64,000 nucleotides of DNA from Litoreibacter halocynthiae (GTDB lineage: Bacteria > Pseudomonadota > Alphaproteobacteria > Rhodobacterales > Rhodobacteraceae), in the NCBI RefSeq assembly GCF_004365635.1, contig NZ_SOBH01000001.1, positions 868,001-932,000 of the forward strand, written 5' to 3'. Of this stretch, positions 38,704 to 46,191 are shown one piece after another. A program made the position numbers and the translations under genes. Every line of letters starts with the position of its first letter. The first letter of the stretch is position 1. The notes below the pieces were generated by a model, which was given only the letters and a program-made list of their open reading frames with translations, was not told the origin of the DNA and did no database searches.

Positions 38704-39492
38704 ATGGACCCGATTTTGCAATCCCATCTCCCGTTTGCCCCATGGCTTAACCCGCGCGCGCGCCGCCTACCGGGGGTGATGCCGTTGGAATATGGTGACT
38801 GGCTGAAAGTTGATGACGCCTATGCGAGGCAGCTGGCTTACAAAGCAAAACTGATGTCGGAGCGACGAGACACCGTCTTGATGTATAATCCGACGTGTCT
38901 GGAGGCGGCACGGGAGCTTTTGCAGGTTGCACTGGCGCATCTGCCGGATGGTTTCGTTGCGGGTGATGCGATTTTGTGTCCGGACGGACGCACGGTGGTG
39001 CCTGACTTTGAAACGCCTTTCGAGACGCTTTCAACGCTGTTTCAGGAAGACTTCGTCATTCTGCAAAAGCAAGGTGATGCGCATGTTCTGATCGGCGCGC
39101 TGCTCTGCTTTCCGGCAAGTTGGTCTTTGGCCGAAAAGTTTAACAAACCTTTGACAACGATCCATGATCCGGTCGCTGAATACGGCGACAGCATCGCACG
39201 CAGCGTTGAGCGCATGTTCACCGCGATCCGTGCGGAGCAACCTTTGATGCGCAGCAATGCGTTAGTCTATGCGGATCCGGATTTGCATCACCCACATCGC
39301 GGGTCGGACAAGCTGCGGGATACGGGGCAGGCAGGCTTTATCCGCTCCGAACGCCAATGCATGGTACGGCTACCTGATACCCAGGCCGTCGTGTTTTCCA
39401 TTCATACCTATCTGGTGCGCGAGGCGGACCTGACGCCGGAGCAGGCAGCGGGACTTCTGGCCCATCCGATAACCCGTGAAGAGGCAAATTAA
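38704..39492 (+). CDS. DUF3445 / heme-dependent oxidative N-demethylase family protein
   Basis: 262 aa. It matches DUF3445: FAPWLNPRARRLPGVMPLEYGDWLKVDDAYARQLAYK, a central ILQKQGDAHVLIGALLCFPASWSLAEKFNKPLTTIHDPV and RSERQCMVRLPDTQAVVFSIHTYLV. A characterised member is a heme enzyme that oxidatively removes methyl from dimethylamine, giving formaldehyde; no substrate can be confirmed here. The ATG at 38704 has AAAGG upstream. Its TAA overlaps the methyltransferase ATG by one base, so the two are co-translated. Confidence 0.82.
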   Translation: MDPILQSHLPFAPWLNPRARRLPGVMPLEYGDWLKVDDAYARQLAYKAKLMSERRDTVLMYNPTCLEAARELLQVALAHLPDGFVAGDAILCPDGRTVVPDFETPFETLSTLFQEDFVILQKQGDAHVLIGALLCFPASWSLAEKFNKPLTTIHDPVAEYGDSIARSVERMFTAIRAEQPLMRSNALVYADPDLHHPHRGSDKLRDTGQAGFIRSERQCMVRLPDTQAVVFSIHTYLVREADLTPEQAAGLLAHPITREEAN

Positions 39493-40682
39493 TGAGTGAC
39501 GTGAAAGCGCAGTACGAGGCGTATCCGTATCCCGAACGTAAACCGGCGGACGAAAAGAAACGACTGATCACGGGGTCGCCATCGCATCCGTTGGAGTTGG
39601 ATCACCACTTGTTTGGCGGGCAGCGGGATTGGTCGGGAACAACGCGAATTCTGGTTGCGGGCGGTGGTACAGGTGACGCCCTCATCCAACTTTCACAAAT
39701 CCTGACAAGTGCGGGAAAGAAATACGAAATCACCTATATTGATCTTTCCGAAGCCTCTCGAAAAATAGCTGAGGCGCGCGTTCGGGCACGAGGGCTGAAG
39801 GACATTACTTTCGTGACTGGCAGCCTACTTGATGCGCCAGATTACGGCCCCTTTGACTACATCGATTGTTGTGGCGTTCTGCATCATTTGCCGGACCCGC
39901 AAGAGGGGTTCAATGCTCTGGCCGCGGCGCTTGCTCCCGAAGGCGGGATCGGCCTCATGGTTTACGCGCCTTACGGGCGTTCAGGTGTATATCCCTTGCA
40001 AGAAGCGTTTGGCACACTGACAAAAGGGCTGCCGCCGAAAGAACAGCTTGTCCGCGCGAAAGCGATGTTTGAAGCGTTGCCGGGCAGTCACCCGTTCAAG
40101 CTGAACCCCAATCTCGTGGATCACAAACAAAGCGACGCGGGGTTTTATGACCTCTTGCTTCATTCGCAGGATCGCCCTTTCAAGATTGACCAACTTGTCG
40201 CGGCTTTGAATTCCGCCGGGCTGACATTGACGGGTGTGCCGCAGCCATATCTTTATGATCTAAGCCGCTTCGCGCCGCGTCCAGACAATATGGATGACGT
40301 AGAGGCCATGGCGCTGGCCGAAAAGCTGGACGGGACGATGAAAACCCATGTTGTGTACGCGCGCCCTTCTGGCGCGGTGCAGCGGCAGGCGGGGCAAGAT
40401 GATCGCTCCATTCCACATCTGAAAGGGGCGTCCGGTGCCGCCTTGGCAAAGGCTGTCGCAGCGAAAGGGCAGATACCGGTTACCTTGAACGGGGTGAAAC
40501 ACGTCGTGAAAATACCAAAACAGGCAGCGGCGGTTCTGGCCGGGGTTGATGGTCGGCGTGACCTTGCCGCCCTGAAGGCGGGTTCGGGACTGGATGGGCT
40601 GGCTTGGGCGTCTGCATGGCCCGAAGCGTCGCGAAAACTGGAACAATTCGGGCTTTTGTTGTACTCGCGATTGCTGGCTTAA
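39492..40682 (+). CDS. Class I SAM-dependent methyltransferase with extra C-terminal domain
   Basis: 396 aa. An N-terminal module (YEAYPYPERKP) precedes a Rossmann methyltransferase with SAM motif I ILVAGGGTGDALI near 53-65, YIDLSEASRKIAEARVR and CCGVLHHLPDPQEGFNALAAAL. The last 150 residues form an uncharacterised C-terminal domain. Substrate unknown. The YPYPE start resembles tRNA or small-molecule methyltransferases often annotated simply as class I. It overlaps the DUF3445 gene by one base and probably acts with it. Confidence 0.85.
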   Translation: MSDVKAQYEAYPYPERKPADEKKRLITGSPSHPLELDHHLFGGQRDWSGTTRILVAGGGTGDALIQLSQILTSAGKKYEITYIDLSEASRKIAEARVRARGLKDITFVTGSLLDAPDYGPFDYIDCCGVLHHLPDPQEGFNALAAALAPEGGIGLMVYAPYGRSGVYPLQEAFGTLTKGLPPKEQLVRAKAMFEALPGSHPFKLNPNLVDHKQSDAGFYDLLLHSQDRPFKIDQLVAALNSAGLTLTGVPQPYLYDLSRFAPRPDNMDDVEAMALAEKLDGTMKTHVVYARPSGAVQRQAGQDDRSIPHLKGASGAALAKAVAAKGQIPVTLNGVKHVVKIPKQAAAVLAGVDGRRDLAALKAGSGLDGLAWASAWPEASRKLEQFGLLLYSRLLA

Positions 40683-40781
40683 AATCCACAGTATTTCCAA
40701 TTTGGAAACAATGATGTGGCACAGTTTGCTATAACGCAGTATCGTTGCGCTAATTATTCAATTGCGGAAATGAGCAATCTT

Positions 40782-41225
40782 ATGGCGACCAAGTCCAAAT
40801 CCACAGGCACGACAAAAACAAAACGCTCCACCACACGCGCAGCGAGCACGACGCCCAAAGCGGCGGCCAACACCGCACCCAAGGCAAAAATCGTGTCCAC
40901 CAAAACAGCATCGACCTCCGAGAGCGGTGGGCAATCAGGCGGACAATCCGATGCGCCCGAGATGACCAAGAAAGAGATGGTCGGTCTGATGGTGTCGCAA
41001 AGCGGCATGAAGAAGGGTGACGCACGTCGCGCGCTGGAAGCTACGATGGAAGCGCTGGCGACGGCACTGCGTGCAGGCAACAACCTGTCTCTGGCTCCTT
41101 TGGGTAAGATAAAGATTGCGCGGACGAAAGACACGCCAAACGGCAAAATGGTCGTGCTACGCGCGAAGCTGAAAGAGCCCGCTTCCGAGACGCCAAAAGA
41201 CCCACTTGCAGAGGCTGCAGAGTAA
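40782..41225 (+). CDS. HU/IHF-like DNA-binding protein with Thr/Ala/Lys-rich N-terminal tail
   Basis: 147 aa. The C-terminal part (about 60-135) is HU-like: MTKKEMVGLMVSQSGMKKGDARRALEATMEALATALRAGNNLSLAPLGKIKIARTKDTPNGKMVVLRAKL. The first 60 residues are disordered and rich in Lys, Thr, Ala and Ser, reminiscent of histone-like tails. The DNA-binding arm of HU is short here. Two in-frame ATGs (40770 and 40782) are possible; 40782 (MATKSKSTG) is chosen, with moderate confidence. It is a monocistronic gene just before tRNA-Val. Confidence 0.8.
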   Translation: MATKSKSTGTTKTKRSTTRAASTTPKAAANTAPKAKIVSTKTASTSESGGQSGGQSDAPEMTKKEMVGLMVSQSGMKKGDARRALEATMEALATALRAGNNLSLAPLGKIKIARTKDTPNGKMVVLRAKLKEPASETPKDPLAEAAE

Positions 41226-41244
41226 AGCTAAACCGCCCGCCAAC

Positions 41245-41319
41245 GGGTGATTAGCTCAGTGGTAGAGCGCTTCGTTCACATCGAAGATGTCAGGAGTTCA
41301 AATCTCTTATCACCCACCA
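41245..41319 (+). tRNA. tRNA-Val (CAC)
   Basis: 75 nt including encoded CCA. Perfect 7-bp acceptor stem GGGTGAT/ATCACCC, D arm GCTC/GAGC, anticodon stem CTTCG/CGAAG with loop TTCACAT (anticodon CAC), and T arm AGGAG/CTCTT. Reads GUG. Confidence 0.97.
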
Positions 41320-41326
41320 GAATTGG

Positions 41327-41360
41327 CGCGCCCCGCGGTTTGTCCGTAGGGCGCGTTCTT
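41327..41360 (+). terminator. Intrinsic terminator after tRNA-Val(CAC)
   Basis: CGCGCCC (41327-41333) pairs with GGGCGCG (41349-41355), with an inner CGG/CCG, and is followed by TTCTTC. It lies 8 nt after the tRNA. Confidence 0.6.
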
Positions 41361-41378
41361 CATTTATGAGGTTTGGTT

Positions 41379-41960
41379 ATGTCGTCTAACAGCTTCCCCG
41401 AGCTTTATGTCCTGCGCCATGGCGAGACGGAATGGAATGCGGCGGGACGCATGCAAGGGCGGCTGAACTCTCCGCTGACCGCCAAGGGAATTGATCAAGC
41501 CCGCACCCAGAGACGCATTCTGGAGGCCGTCGATCTGACCGGATTTGAAATTGTCTCAAGCCCCCAAACACGCGCGTTGCATACTGCTGTAGAGATTTTT
41601 GCACCTTCGGCTGCACAAATCCGGACTGATCCGCTGTTGTGTGAAGTTGATATCGGTGACTGGCAGGGGCGGTTGCGCGCCGAGCTGACGGTTGAAGGTG
41701 ACGCGAAGATGACCGTCGACGGCCCTTTGGCGTTTTACGAGCAAGCCAAGGGCGGGGAGGGGTTCGGCGCGCTGCGCCGTCGGTGCGACATGTTTTTGCA
41801 GTCACTGAAAGGCCCTGCAGTCCTCGTTACTCATGGCATAACGTCACGCATGTTGCGCGTGGTCGCCCTGGGGTTGCCGATGGATGGAATGGTGGATTTG
41901 CCGGGCGGGCAGGGCGTCGTGTTCCACATTTCCAACGGAGCGCATGCGGTTCTGCAATAA
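41379..41960 (+). CDS. Histidine phosphatase (phosphoglycerate mutase-like)
   Basis: 193 aa. The phosphohistidine motif LRHGETEWN (H14) and the second active-site block TRALHTA and VLVTHGITSRML (second His) are seen. The family dephosphorylates sugars, nucleotides or phosphoproteins; the substrate is not readable, and the fold excludes neither a broad phosphatase nor a mutase. GAGG lies 7 nt before the ATG at 41379. Both flanks are tRNA genes. Confidence 0.88.
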   Translation: MSSNSFPELYVLRHGETEWNAAGRMQGRLNSPLTAKGIDQARTQRRILEAVDLTGFEIVSSPQTRALHTAVEIFAPSAAQIRTDPLLCEVDIGDWQGRLRAELTVEGDAKMTVDGPLAFYEQAKGGEGFGALRRRCDMFLQSLKGPAVLVTHGITSRMLRVVALGLPMDGMVDLPGGQGVVFHISNGAHAVLQ

Positions 41961-42037
41961 ATCTGCAAAAAGCACGAAACCACGTCCAGTTTTGGGGTTG
42001 CGGTTGTTACCTGCTTTCCGGTAATTGATCGCCAGTC

Positions 42038-42113
<76 letters not shown>

Positions 42114-42161
42114 TTCCCCCCGCCCGCACTGACTGCTCCAATTCAAGCGACGGAGTTTTAT

Positions 42162-42737
42162 ATGACGAGTAAGCCCACCTTCGCCGATGCGGTTACGTTT
42201 CGCCAATTGGGCAACGTCGATCTGCAAGCTGTGGCGTCCGTGCAGCTAAAAAGCTGGCGTGGCACCTATGCAGGTGTTCTACCAGATGAATATTTGGGAG
42301 CGCCTATGGCGTCTGACATCACTCGGCGATGGTCCACAGGACTGACACCTTTGGATGCGCTGTGGGGGGCTGTCGACGACGCTGGCACCCTGTTGGGATT
42401 CGCTGCGGTGCGTTTGGGCAAGGCTCCTTACCTTGATAATTTGCATGTCCTAGTGGAGGCGCGGGGAAGCGGTGTGTCCTATCGGCTTATGGCCCACGTC
42501 GCAGACGCGTTGGCCCGGATAGGCGCGTGTGATCTCTGGTTGACTGTGGTGGAGAGAAATTTGCGCGCCAGAGCTTTCTACAACCGGTTGGGCGGGCGGG
42601 AAGGTGAGGCAAAAGCGGATGAAATGTTCGGGAATGCCGTTGTCAGCCTCCCTGTTTACTGGAGTGATTTGACAGAATTGTCGAAAAACGCACGGCAGGT
42701 CGTATCGCCGCTTGACGGGGGCGAGGCAGGGACATAA
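42162..42737 (+). CDS. GNAT-family N-acetyltransferase
   Basis: 191 aa. An acetyl-CoA fold: an N-terminal VASVQLKSWRGTYAGVLPDEYLG block is typical of RimI-like proteins, and LDNLHVLVEARGSGVSYRLMAHVADAL holds the R-G-x-G-type pyrophosphate-binding motif. ERNLRARAFYNRLGGREGE is the C-terminal motif B. The start at 42162 has GGAG 7 nt upstream and lies outside the tRNA. Target unknown. Confidence 0.82.
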   Translation: MTSKPTFADAVTFRQLGNVDLQAVASVQLKSWRGTYAGVLPDEYLGAPMASDITRRWSTGLTPLDALWGAVDDAGTLLGFAAVRLGKAPYLDNLHVLVEARGSGVSYRLMAHVADALARIGACDLWLTVVERNLRARAFYNRLGGREGEAKADEMFGNAVVSLPVYWSDLTELSKNARQVVSPLDGGEAGT

Positions 42738-42746
42738 TACCACCCC

Positions 42747-42768
42747 CACGCCTGAGGGTTCAGGCGTG
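42747..42768 (+). other. Stem-loop before tRNA-Asp
   Basis: CACGCCTGA-GGGT-TCAGGCGTG has perfect 9-bp arms. It lies 10 nt after the GNAT stop and 6 nt before tRNA-Asp. It has no T run, so it could be an attenuator, a terminator helper or a processing signal. Confidence 0.5.
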
Positions 42769-42774
42769 CAGTGG

Positions 42775-42851
42775 GCGGTTGTAGCTCAGTTGGTTAGAGT
42801 ACCGGCCTGTCACGCCGGGGGTCGCGGGTTCGAGCCCCGTCAACCGCGCCA
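42775..42851 (+). tRNA. tRNA-Asp (GUC), copy 1
   Basis: 77 nt including CCA. Acceptor GCGGTTG/CAACCGC, anticodon stem CCGGC/GCCGG with loop CTGTCAC (anticodon GTC), T loop TTCGAGC. The sequence is identical to the next copy. Confidence 0.98.
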
Positions 42852-42885
42852 CCGCTGCACTTTTAGAACCCATTCAGGCTGATGC

Positions 42886-42962
42886 GCGGTTGTAGCTCAG
42901 TTGGTTAGAGTACCGGCCTGTCACGCCGGGGGTCGCGGGTTCGAGCCCCGTCAACCGCGCCA
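42886..42962 (+). tRNA. tRNA-Asp (GUC), copy 2
   Basis: 77 nt, identical base for base to copy 1, 111 bp downstream. The 34-bp linker between the two is not repeated. A terminator follows at 42980. Confidence 0.98.
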
Positions 42963-42979
42963 CTTTCCCAAGTTAGAAG

Positions 42980-43015
42980 ATCACACGACGCTTTAAAGCG
43001 ATTGCTGTGATTTTT
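42980..43015 (+). terminator. Terminator after the tRNA-Asp pair
   Basis: ATCACA (42980-42985) pairs with TGTGAT (43006-43011), around an inner perfect palindrome CGCTTTAAAGCG (42989-43000), and is followed by TTTTT. This is the end of the Asp tRNA transcript. Confidence 0.7.
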
Positions 43016-43025
43016 GGTCAGGCGG

Positions 43026-43072
43026 GCGAGGGGCCAGCCCCTCGCGCTCCCCGAGGTATTTTTGAAGCAATG
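43026..43072. repeat. Hairpin plus diverged intergenic repeat, copy 2
   Basis: GCGAGGGG-CCAG-CCCCTCGC (43026-43045) is followed by CTCCCCGAGGTATTTTTGAAG and CAATGATGG, resembling the repeat at 16485. It lies between the tRNA-Asp terminator and the end of mmsB, and runs opposite to mmsB. Confidence 0.4.
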
Positions 43073-43077
43073 ATGGG

Positions 43078-43950
43078 TTAACCGCGTCGGCGCGACACAA
43101 ACCGTGGCAGCATGGCTGAGAAATCCTGCCCTGCGCCGTCTTCTTCTTCAACGAATTGCGTATAGAGTTCTGTCGCGCGGGCGCCCATCGGTGTGTCCGC
43201 ATCCGACGATTCTGCGGCTTGTTGACTTAGTCGCAGATCCTTGAGCATGAGTTCAGCTGCAAAGCCCGGATTGTAATCGTTGTCAGCTGGACTTTGGGGG
43301 CCGACGCCGGGGGCGGGGCAATAGGCGTTCATCACCCAAGAGTAGCCGGATGAGGTGGACACCACATCGAACATTTTCTGGCGATCAAGTCCAAGCTTGT
43401 CGGCAAGTGCAAAGGCCTCACAGGTCCCGATCATCGTGACGCCGAGAATCATGTTGTTGCAAATCTTTGCCGCTTGTCCGTTTCCGGACGGGCCGCAATG
43501 GACCGCTTTTTGACCCATGATATCGAACAAGGGGGAAACCGCCGCAAAGCCTTCCTCCGAGCCGCCAGCCATGAAAGTGAGCGTTCCGGCTGCTGCTCCA
43601 CCGATACCGCCGGATACTGGTGCGTCAACGGCATTCAAGCCCGCGGCTTGGGCCTTGTCTGCGACCGCGCGCGCACTGTCCACGTCGACTGTGGAGCAGT
43701 CGAGCAATGTGGCTCCTTGCTTCATGGCGGGAATGACATCATCGGCAACGCTGCGCAGAATTGCGCCATTGGGAAGCATGGTGATCACCACGTCCATGTC
43801 AGTAGCTGCATCGGTGACCGATTTCGCTGCAACCACCCCGTCAGGCGGGGTGTTGGCAATGTCAAAGCCGGTGACCTCATGGCCTGCGGCTGCGAGGTTC
43901 GAGGCCATAGGAGCCCCCATGTTTCCAAGTCCGATAAATCCGATCTTCAT
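43078..43950 (-). CDS. mmsB: 3-Hydroxyisobutyrate dehydrogenase
   Basis: 290 aa. NAD-dependent oxidation of 3-hydroxyisobutyrate to methylmalonate semialdehyde in valine breakdown. The NAD motif GFIGLGNMGAPMA opens the protein; DAPVSGGIGGAAAGTLTFMAGG is the substrate block, and K162 (GNGQAAKICNN) is the catalytic lysine. The C-terminal helical part is complete. It overlaps the upstream hydrolase gene by 4 nt (ATGA). The end of the valine operon. Confidence 0.94.
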   Translation of the reverse strand: MKIGFIGLGNMGAPMASNLAAAGHEVTGFDIANTPPDGVVAAKSVTDAATDMDVVITMLPNGAILRSVADDVIPAMKQGATLLDCSTVDVDSARAVADKAQAAGLNAVDAPVSGGIGGAAAGTLTFMAGGSEEGFAAVSPLFDIMGQKAVHCGPSGNGQAAKICNNMILGVTMIGTCEAFALADKLGLDRQKMFDVVSTSSGYSWVMNAYCPAPGVGPQSPADNDYNPGFAAELMLKDLRLSQQAAESSDADTPMGARATELYTQFVEEEDGAGQDFSAMLPRFVSRRRG

Positions 43951-44978
43951 GGCATTTCCTTCCAGTTCAAAGCATTGCCGCCGAGGGGCATCAGCATTTG
44001 GCTTACATCCATTTCGGTCACTGACTCCGGGCCCGCATGCGCCCATTTGGGCGCGCGGTCGCGGTCGATGATCGCCGCGCGGATACCTTCGATGAAGTCG
44101 CCCTGCGCCACAGCGCGATAGGTATAGCGGAACTCTTGGTCGAGCGCCTGACGTATCGAGTTGGCTGATCTCAACCGTCGAATGATCGCCATCGAGCACG
44201 CCATCGCCAGCGGCGCATTACGGTTGAGCGCCTTAAAGGCTGAATGCGCGAAGTCACTGCTGTCATTCGCGAGAGATCGGGCGATGTCGCCAAGGGTCTC
44301 ACCCGCGAAATGGGTGTCTATCTGAGGAACCAGGTCCTCCAGACTGCCTTTGGGAACTGCGGTCTCCAGTGTTGGCAGTTTGCCAGTTTCAATCATACCG
44401 GCTTTCAACTCAGGCCAATCCACTTCCGGTGCGTAGGCATCGGCGAAACCTGCAAAGATCGCATCCGCCGCCCCCATACGCGACGCGGTGAGGCCGAGAT
44501 ATTCGCCCACACGTCCCGGTGCCAAGGCCAGCATCAACGATCCTCCCACATCGGGGACCAGTCCAATGCCGCATTCGGGCATGGCGATCTGACTACTGTC
44601 GCCCACAATGCGAAGAGAGCCGTGGCACCCGATGCCAACCCCACCGCCCATGGTGAAACCTTGCAGGAAGCTGACGACGGGTTTGGGGTATTCGAAAATT
44701 TTGGCATTCAGGCGGTATTCGTCGCGCCAGAATTGCCGCCCGTAATCCAGATTGCCCTCTTGGCCGGATTTGTACATATCGGCGATGTCGCCGCCAGAGC
44801 AGAAGGCGCGATCGCCTTCGGCGTCGAGCAGTATCAGGTCGATGTCAGCCGTGCGCCACGCGTCCAGCGCGGCCTCGATCGCCAAGACCATATCGTAGGT
44901 GAGGGCGTTCAACGCCTTCGGGCGCTGCAAGGTGATCCGGCCTGCGCGGCCTTCGATGCGGATGGAGATGTCGCTCAT
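43947..44978 (-). CDS. 3-Hydroxyisobutyryl-CoA hydrolase (enoyl-CoA hydratase/isomerase family)
   Basis: 343 aa, of the length of HIBCH rather than the 260-aa hydratases. Motifs include CSGGDIADMY, the oxyanion block FTMGGGVGIGCHGSLRIVGDSSQIAMPECGIGLVPDVGGSLMLA with the Glu and Asp expected of the hydrolase, and a C-terminal EFRYTYRAVAQGDFIEGIRAAIIDRDRAPKW. It releases CoA from 3-hydroxyisobutyryl-CoA. It overlaps both neighbours by 4 nt, so all three genes are co-translated. Confidence 0.9.
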   Translation of the reverse strand: MSDISIRIEGRAGRITLQRPKALNALTYDMVLAIEAALDAWRTADIDLILLDAEGDRAFCSGGDIADMYKSGQEGNLDYGRQFWRDEYRLNAKIFEYPKPVVSFLQGFTMGGGVGIGCHGSLRIVGDSSQIAMPECGIGLVPDVGGSLMLALAPGRVGEYLGLTASRMGAADAIFAGFADAYAPEVDWPELKAGMIETGKLPTLETAVPKGSLEDLVPQIDTHFAGETLGDIARSLANDSSDFAHSAFKALNRNAPLAMACSMAIIRRLRSANSIRQALDQEFRYTYRAVAQGDFIEGIRAAIIDRDRAPKWAHAGPESVTEMDVSQMLMPLGGNALNWKEMP

Positions 44979-46114
44979 GCTGCAATCATCTGGCGGGCCA
45001 CGATCACGCGCATGATCTCGTTTGTGCCTTCGAGGATTTGGTGCACGCGCAAATCTCGTGCCAGCTTTTCGATGCCGTAATCCGCCAGATATCCATATCC
45101 GCCATGAAGTTGCAGGCAGCCGTCGACCACGCGTGATCCGGCTTCTGTAACGAACTTCTTCGCCATGGCGCAGTGTTGCACTGCGTCTGGTGCGCCGGTG
45201 TCGAGCTTCCATGCCGCTTGGCGCAAGAAGGCACGGGAGGCTTGCAGCTCGATTTCCATATCGGCGAGGCGGAATTGCAGGGCTTGGAACTGGTCGATGG
45301 ATTTGCCGAAGGCTTGACGTTCGGCCATATAGGCCAGCGTTTTGTTCAATGCAGACTGCGCGGCACCTAAGGAGCAGGCTGAGATATTCAAGCGACCGCC
45401 GTTCAGGCCCTGCATCGCATAAGTGAAACCTTTGCCTTCGTCACCCAACAAATTCTCCGTTGGAATGTCGCAATTGTCCAACTGCACTTGACGGGTCGGC
45501 TGCGCGCGCCAGCCCATTTTGTCCTCTAGACCGCCGAACGATAGCCCGTCAGCGCCGTCATCGACGACAACCGCTGAGACCCCTTTGGGGCCAGCGTCCC
45601 CTGTGCGTGCCATGACGATATAGGCGTCGGAGTAGCCACCGCCAGAGATGAATGCTTTGGTGCCCGTTAGCGCGTAGCCCTCGTTGGTCCGCTCTGCGCG
45701 GGTCTTCAGCGCTGCCGCGTCGGAGCCGGAACCGGGTTCTGTCAGGCAATAGGAGAAAAACGTCTCCATATTCAGGGCCTTCTCAAGGTACTTGGCCTTG
45801 AGCGCGTCGGAGCCATTCTTGTCGATCATGGCCGCGCACATGTTGTGAATAGACAGGAAGGCCGCCACGGACGGGCAGGCCATCGACAGGGCCTCGAACA
45901 CCAGCGTGGCATCAAGGCGGGACAGGCCGGAGCCGCCGCTTTCCTCTGACACATAGAGGCCGCCGAACCCTAGCTCGGCCAATCGAGGCCACAAGTCTTT
46001 GGGGATATTCTCGTCTTTTTCCCATTGGAGTGCGTTGGGGGCGATGAACTCGTCGCCAAAGGCTTTGGCCATATCGAAAATGGCGGTTTGCTCATCGGAT
46101 AGCGCGAAATCCAT
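44975..46114 (-). CDS. Acyl-CoA dehydrogenase, probable isobutyryl-CoA dehydrogenase
   Basis: 379 aa. FAD acyl-CoA dehydrogenase of the short/branched-chain type: YCLTEPGSGSDAAALKTRAER, TGTKAFISGGGYSDAYIVMART, and a C-terminal LHGGYGYLADYGIEKLARDLRVHQILEGTNEIMR, whose Glu is the catalytic base. The isobutyryl specificity is inferred from the operon, which holds the following steps of valine catabolism. The start at 46114 is preferred because it gives the family N-terminus MDFALSDEQTAIFDMAKAF. Confidence 0.9.
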   Translation of the reverse strand: MDFALSDEQTAIFDMAKAFGDEFIAPNALQWEKDENIPKDLWPRLAELGFGGLYVSEESGGSGLSRLDATLVFEALSMACPSVAAFLSIHNMCAAMIDKNGSDALKAKYLEKALNMETFFSYCLTEPGSGSDAAALKTRAERTNEGYALTGTKAFISGGGYSDAYIVMARTGDAGPKGVSAVVVDDGADGLSFGGLEDKMGWRAQPTRQVQLDNCDIPTENLLGDEGKGFTYAMQGLNGGRLNISACSLGAAQSALNKTLAYMAERQAFGKSIDQFQALQFRLADMEIELQASRAFLRQAAWKLDTGAPDAVQHCAMAKKFVTEAGSRVVDGCLQLHGGYGYLADYGIEKLARDLRVHQILEGTNEIMRVIVARQMIAA

Positions 46115-46148
46115 GTCTTTCTCCCGTGGAACTGAACGTCTGTTTAGT

Positions 46149-46183
46149 TTTGCGCCCCCGCCATGAAAAGGCAAGGGCGCAAA
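46149..46183. other. Hairpin between mmsA and the acyl-CoA dehydrogenase gene
   Basis: TTTGCGCCC (46149-46157) pairs with GGGCGCAAA (46175-46183), with GCC/GGC inside. It lies just after the mmsA stop on the minus strand. It has no T run, so it may stabilise or partly uncouple mmsA mRNA from the downstream genes. Confidence 0.45.
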
Positions 46184-46191
46184 TTGTCCGA

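Noticed and set aside
42775-42962. tRNA-Asp pair as an integration (att) site
   Set aside because: No integrase, no flanking partial tRNA and no foreign-looking genes adjoin it; a simple duplication explains it.
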